The notes beneath the pieces were generated by a model. That model was not told the DNA's origin. It worked only from the letters and a program-made list of their open reading frames with translations, and did no database searches. From the NCBI RefSeq assembly GCF_008180615.1, contig NZ_VTEH01000020.1, positions 1-64,000 of the forward strand: a stretch of 64,000 nucleotides of DNA. Reading direction: 5' to 3'. Made by a program: the position numbers and the translations under genes. This document shows, piece by piece, positions 61,957-64,000 of the stretch. The stretch comes from Rossellomorea vietnamensis (GTDB taxonomy: Bacteria; Bacillota; Bacilli; Bacillales; Bacillaceae_B). Each line of letters begins with the position of its first letter. Positions within the stretch are counted from its first letter, which is position 1.

Positions 61957-62874
61957 TCAAAAGAAATTTTTTTCAAACCACTTAGGTTTTAACCTGCTGA
62001 AATAATCATGATCATCTAAGTACAGGTATACTCTATCTAACATCTCATCCATATTGTTTGGAATCGTTCTTAAAGTCCATACTACAGTAGAGAAAACGCA
62101 CATTGCCATGTAAAGTGAGTACAACCTCCAAAACTCTTCATCAGGTTCGCTATTATTAAAATAACCTCTGATCTGGCCTATTGAAAAAGGAATGCTTACT
62201 CCTCGTGTGAAAATTCCTATCTTTAGAAATTCATGAATAGGATCTCCCCAATCATATCTGTTAAAATCTATAACTCCAGCAAGCTTTTTATTATTTACAA
62301 TGATATTGCCTAAATGAAAGTCATCGTGCTGAAATAAGTTCGGACGTTGTTTCATCAGGTGGATATTCTCATCAATAAAGTTCATTATTTTTCGGTCATT
62401 CTTAACCTTTATCTCACACTCTAAGTAAGCATCGATATATTTCCTATGCTTTTCAACTTTCCTGTAATACCAGGAAGGAACTTGCTCAGGAGCAGGAAAT
62501 TCATGCATTTTTCTTAATTCTTTGCCCGCCTCGATACCAATATTAAATTGCTCCTCATCTGAGTATAATGGAATTTCATCCTCAGCATCCTTACCCTCTA
62601 TGTATGAAGTGAGCATAAACCCCCGGTTTCCTGCTTCACCTATTGAAATCGGTTGTGAACAAGTAACATTATATTCCTGCATCCTTTCGAGAATCGAGTT
62701 TTCTGATTTCTTGAATTCCAACTCTTCTAAATCAAACATCCGAAGCAGCAGCTTATTATTACCCTCTTGCATATGTATTAAATATTTTTCATCTGAGGAA
62801 AATCCTTTTTTAATTTCAATAACATCTTTAACATTATTTAGGAAAGGAATTTCTTTTATAATTGATTTCCCCAC
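61957..62874 (-). CDS. APH-like phosphotransferase, GTG start
   Basis: A 305-residue aminoglycoside-phosphotransferase-fold protein. The catalytic loop is HDDFHLGNI (His183, Asp185, Asn190) and the metal Asp203 lies in VIDFNRYDWGDP, both intact. The ATP lobe begins with IKKGFSSDEKYLI. The GTG start has a GGGATG a few bases upstream, weaker than usual here. The substrate is not known; a resistance role is possible but unsupported. Confidence 0.82.
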   Translation of the reverse strand: MGKSIIKEIPFLNNVKDVIEIKKGFSSDEKYLIHMQEGNNKLLLRMFDLEELEFKKSENSILERMQEYNVTCSQPISIGEAGNRGFMLTSYIEGKDAEDEIPLYSDEEQFNIGIEAGKELRKMHEFPAPEQVPSWYYRKVEKHRKYIDAYLECEIKVKNDRKIMNFIDENIHLMKQRPNLFQHDDFHLGNIIVNNKKLAGVIDFNRYDWGDPIHEFLKIGIFTRGVSIPFSIGQIRGYFNNSEPDEEFWRLYSLYMAMCVFSTVVWTLRTIPNNMDEMLDRVYLYLDDHDYFSRLKPKWFEKNFF

Positions 62875-63072
62875 ACCAACATCCCACTAAAGTTCGAATA
62901 TCCATAGCCCACTCTATTCGTAATTCACAATCCTAATCTCTAAGTAATTATTATACACAGTCTTTATCAGCGAACAACCGGTCTTTCACACGACTAATCC
63001 GCTCTATCATATGCCCGATATTTTTATCTCCAGAAACCTGCTTCCTTATTGTTTAAACTGCCAATTCATTTG
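62875..63072. other. Intergenic, nothing recognised
   Basis: AT-rich, with no supported gene. The promoter of the kinase-like gene should lie next to 62880. Confidence 0.4.
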
Positions 63073-63103
63073 AAAAAAGGCGGCTGCCTGTTCAACAGAC
63101 GCC
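63073..63103 (-). terminator. Probable terminator of the GNAT gene
   Basis: GGC-CTGTT and ACAG-GCC pair imperfectly and are followed on the minus strand by GCCTTTTTT. It is about 100 bases past the stop. Confidence 0.5.
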
Positions 63104-63208
63104 CCAATAAATAAAAGAAGTTCCATAGACGTAAACTATCGCCGTTTGCGGAAGAAGGGTATTTGGCAACTCATCCTCACTTTTTCCTGAAAAGGCATTT
63201 TTCGAAAG

Positions 63209-63667
63209 TTACTCCCTAACTTTTAAAAGTAAAATAGTTTCTCTTTCCTCTAACAATACGCCTGTGTTTACGAATCCAAGTGATTCATAGAATCTAAGCG
63301 CAGAATAATTATCCGGCTCTGTTGAAAGGCTGATGTAATGACAGTCATCACTTTCTTTGAACATATCTATGACTTGCTGCATCGCCTCTTTTCCGTATCC
63401 TTTTCTTTGATAAGATATGTCTATCATAAACCTGGGAATCCAATACTTCCTCTCTTCACTCTCTTTGGGATCATATTCCGTCATCACAAAACCTATAACT
63501 TCCTCATCCAAATGTATGGCGTACGGTGTGAAATTGGAATTCACCTTCGACTCTGCAATAGAGTAAACATTAGGAGCGATCCGGTCCACTTGATCATCCG
63601 CTAACTTTAGGTCCAAACATTTATACATATTTTCCACAGTTAATTCCTGAATTGATAATTGTGCCAT
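63209..63667 (-). CDS. GNAT acetyltransferase, spermidine/spermine type
   Basis: A 152-residue N-acetyltransferase, the same length as B. subtilis BltD. The acetyl-CoA loop is YQRKGYGKEAMQQVID; IPRFMIDISYQRKG and STEPDNYSALRFYESLGF are typical of the polyamine acetyltransferase branch (BltD/PaiA-like). The ATG at 63667 has GGAG seven bases upstream; a GTG-ATG start two codons earlier is possible. Substrate assignment is inference. Confidence 0.8.
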   Translation of the reverse strand: MAQLSIQELTVENMYKCLDLKLADDQVDRIAPNVYSIAESKVNSNFTPYAIHLDEEVIGFVMTEYDPKESEERKYWIPRFMIDISYQRKGYGKEAMQQVIDMFKESDDCHYISLSTEPDNYSALRFYESLGFVNTGVLLEERETILLLKVRE

Positions 63668-63875
63668 AACCATTCTCCTCTAGATAAAATTTATTAATAT
63701 TCACCCAAAAATATATATACTGTACCTTAACATGGTTATTTAAGAGATGCTTCTTTAGTTTAATTAATTTCAACGACTCGGGCTGATTCATTTGTACGTA
63801 ATTATGAAAGGGTCTTTTTCTAAAAGATTGTTGCATTAGAATGCTATTTAAATATACTCTTCATTTATATAGGGG
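63668..63875. other. Intergenic upstream of the GNAT gene
   Basis: AT-rich sequence up to the palindromic repeat; no gene and no clear promoter. Confidence 0.4.
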
Positions 63876-63993
63876 GATTGGAGCGGAAGTCGTGCGACCT
63901 CCTGCGGGACTAGCGGGACAGGTGAGACCCCACAGGCGAAGCCGAGGAGGCTCACCGCCCGCCCCGCGGAGTCGTGCGGCTGGAGCGGAAATC
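63876..63993. repeat. GC-rich palindromic repeat, copy 4
   Basis: The same element as at 27.8, 44.9 and 57.15 kb, in the orientation of copy 2: GATTGGAGCGGAAGTCGTGC at the left, GAGGAGGCTCACCGCCCGCC inside, GGCTGGAGCGGAAATC at the right. It ends a few bases before the window edge. Confidence 0.93.
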
Positions 63994-64000
63994 TTTACTT

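Noticed and set aside
37856..62874. Three APH-like genes as antibiotic resistance determinants
   Set aside because: They have intact kinase loops but no similarity I recognise to specific resistance enzymes, and no mobile context; unknown small-molecule kinases are more likely.

Overview
The window looks like chromosome of an endospore-forming Bacillaceae species (Bacillota). Start sites carry strong AGGAGG-type ribosome binding sites, TTG and GTG starts are frequent, and there are CotF-type coat, YhbH and PrkA sporulation genes. Read from right to left, the recognisable core genes follow the order of the Bacillus subtilis yhb-yhc-yhd region: queG (yhbA), yhbB, trmL (cspR), prkA, yhbH, yhcQ, yhcT, yhcU, yhcX, pgcA (yhxB), yhcY-yhcZ, yhdC/yhdB. 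This backbone is interrupted by blocks of other genes. No rRNA, tRNA, CRISPR array or prophage was seen. Gene order and family assignments come from memory of these families; no database search was run.

Layout. 1-1.3 kb: tail of an IS110-like transposase, then yhdC and yhdB. 1.8-6.1 kb: a large secreted subtilase of bacillopeptidase F type. 7-8.7 kb: the two-component system YhcY/YhcZ. 9-14.3 kb: a short-chain dehydrogenase, phosphoglucomutase, the GNAT-nitrilase fusion YhcX and a small Rossmann protein. 14.5-15.4 kb: a thiol-oxidation pair. 16-18.9 kb: a NERD-domain protein, YhcU and pseudouridine synthase YhcT. 19-25 kb: a WrbA-like quinone reductase behind a probable MhqR-type operator, an aldo-keto reductase, RNA polymerase recycler HelD, MscL and two membrane proteins. 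27-35 kb: a nitroreductase, RocB, a PurR-type-controlled purine permease, Rex-controlled lactate dehydrogenase and a Gly/Pro-rich protein overlapping a SIMPL protein. 35-43.4 kb: hydrolase, coat protein, proC, a kinase-like protein, yhbH and prkA. 43.6-57 kb: nitroreductase NfrA1, trmL, yhbB, a glycerophosphodiesterase, glutamate symporter, Nudix hydrolase, two MFS exporters with a TetR regulator, queG and a B3/4 protein. 57-64 kb: accessory genes (two APH-like kinases, class I aldolase, HAD phosphatase, SDR, GNAT).

The most unusual content is non-coding. Five intergenic tandem arrays (about 16.92-17.25, 23.27-24.51, 28.2-28.49, 31.78-32.77 and 40.52-41.39 kb) have different sequences but the same unit length of 52-53 bp; one is a 106-bp dimer of two 53-bp halves. 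Units carry an inverted repeat, and several arrays share a weak common skeleton. They have no unique spacers and code for nothing, and one separates prkA from yhbH. Four copies of a second repeat, a GC-rich imperfect palindrome of about 120 bp, lie near 27.8, 44.9, 57.15 and 63.9 kb.

Regulation readable from sequence: a near-consensus MhqR box on the wrbA-like promoter, a perfect Rex box before ldh, paired PurBox-like sites before the purine permease, a perfect 16-bp palindrome before the TetR gene, and many intrinsic terminators. Several peptides of about 30 residues with good ribosome binding sites, two of them with their own terminators, appear to be real small genes.
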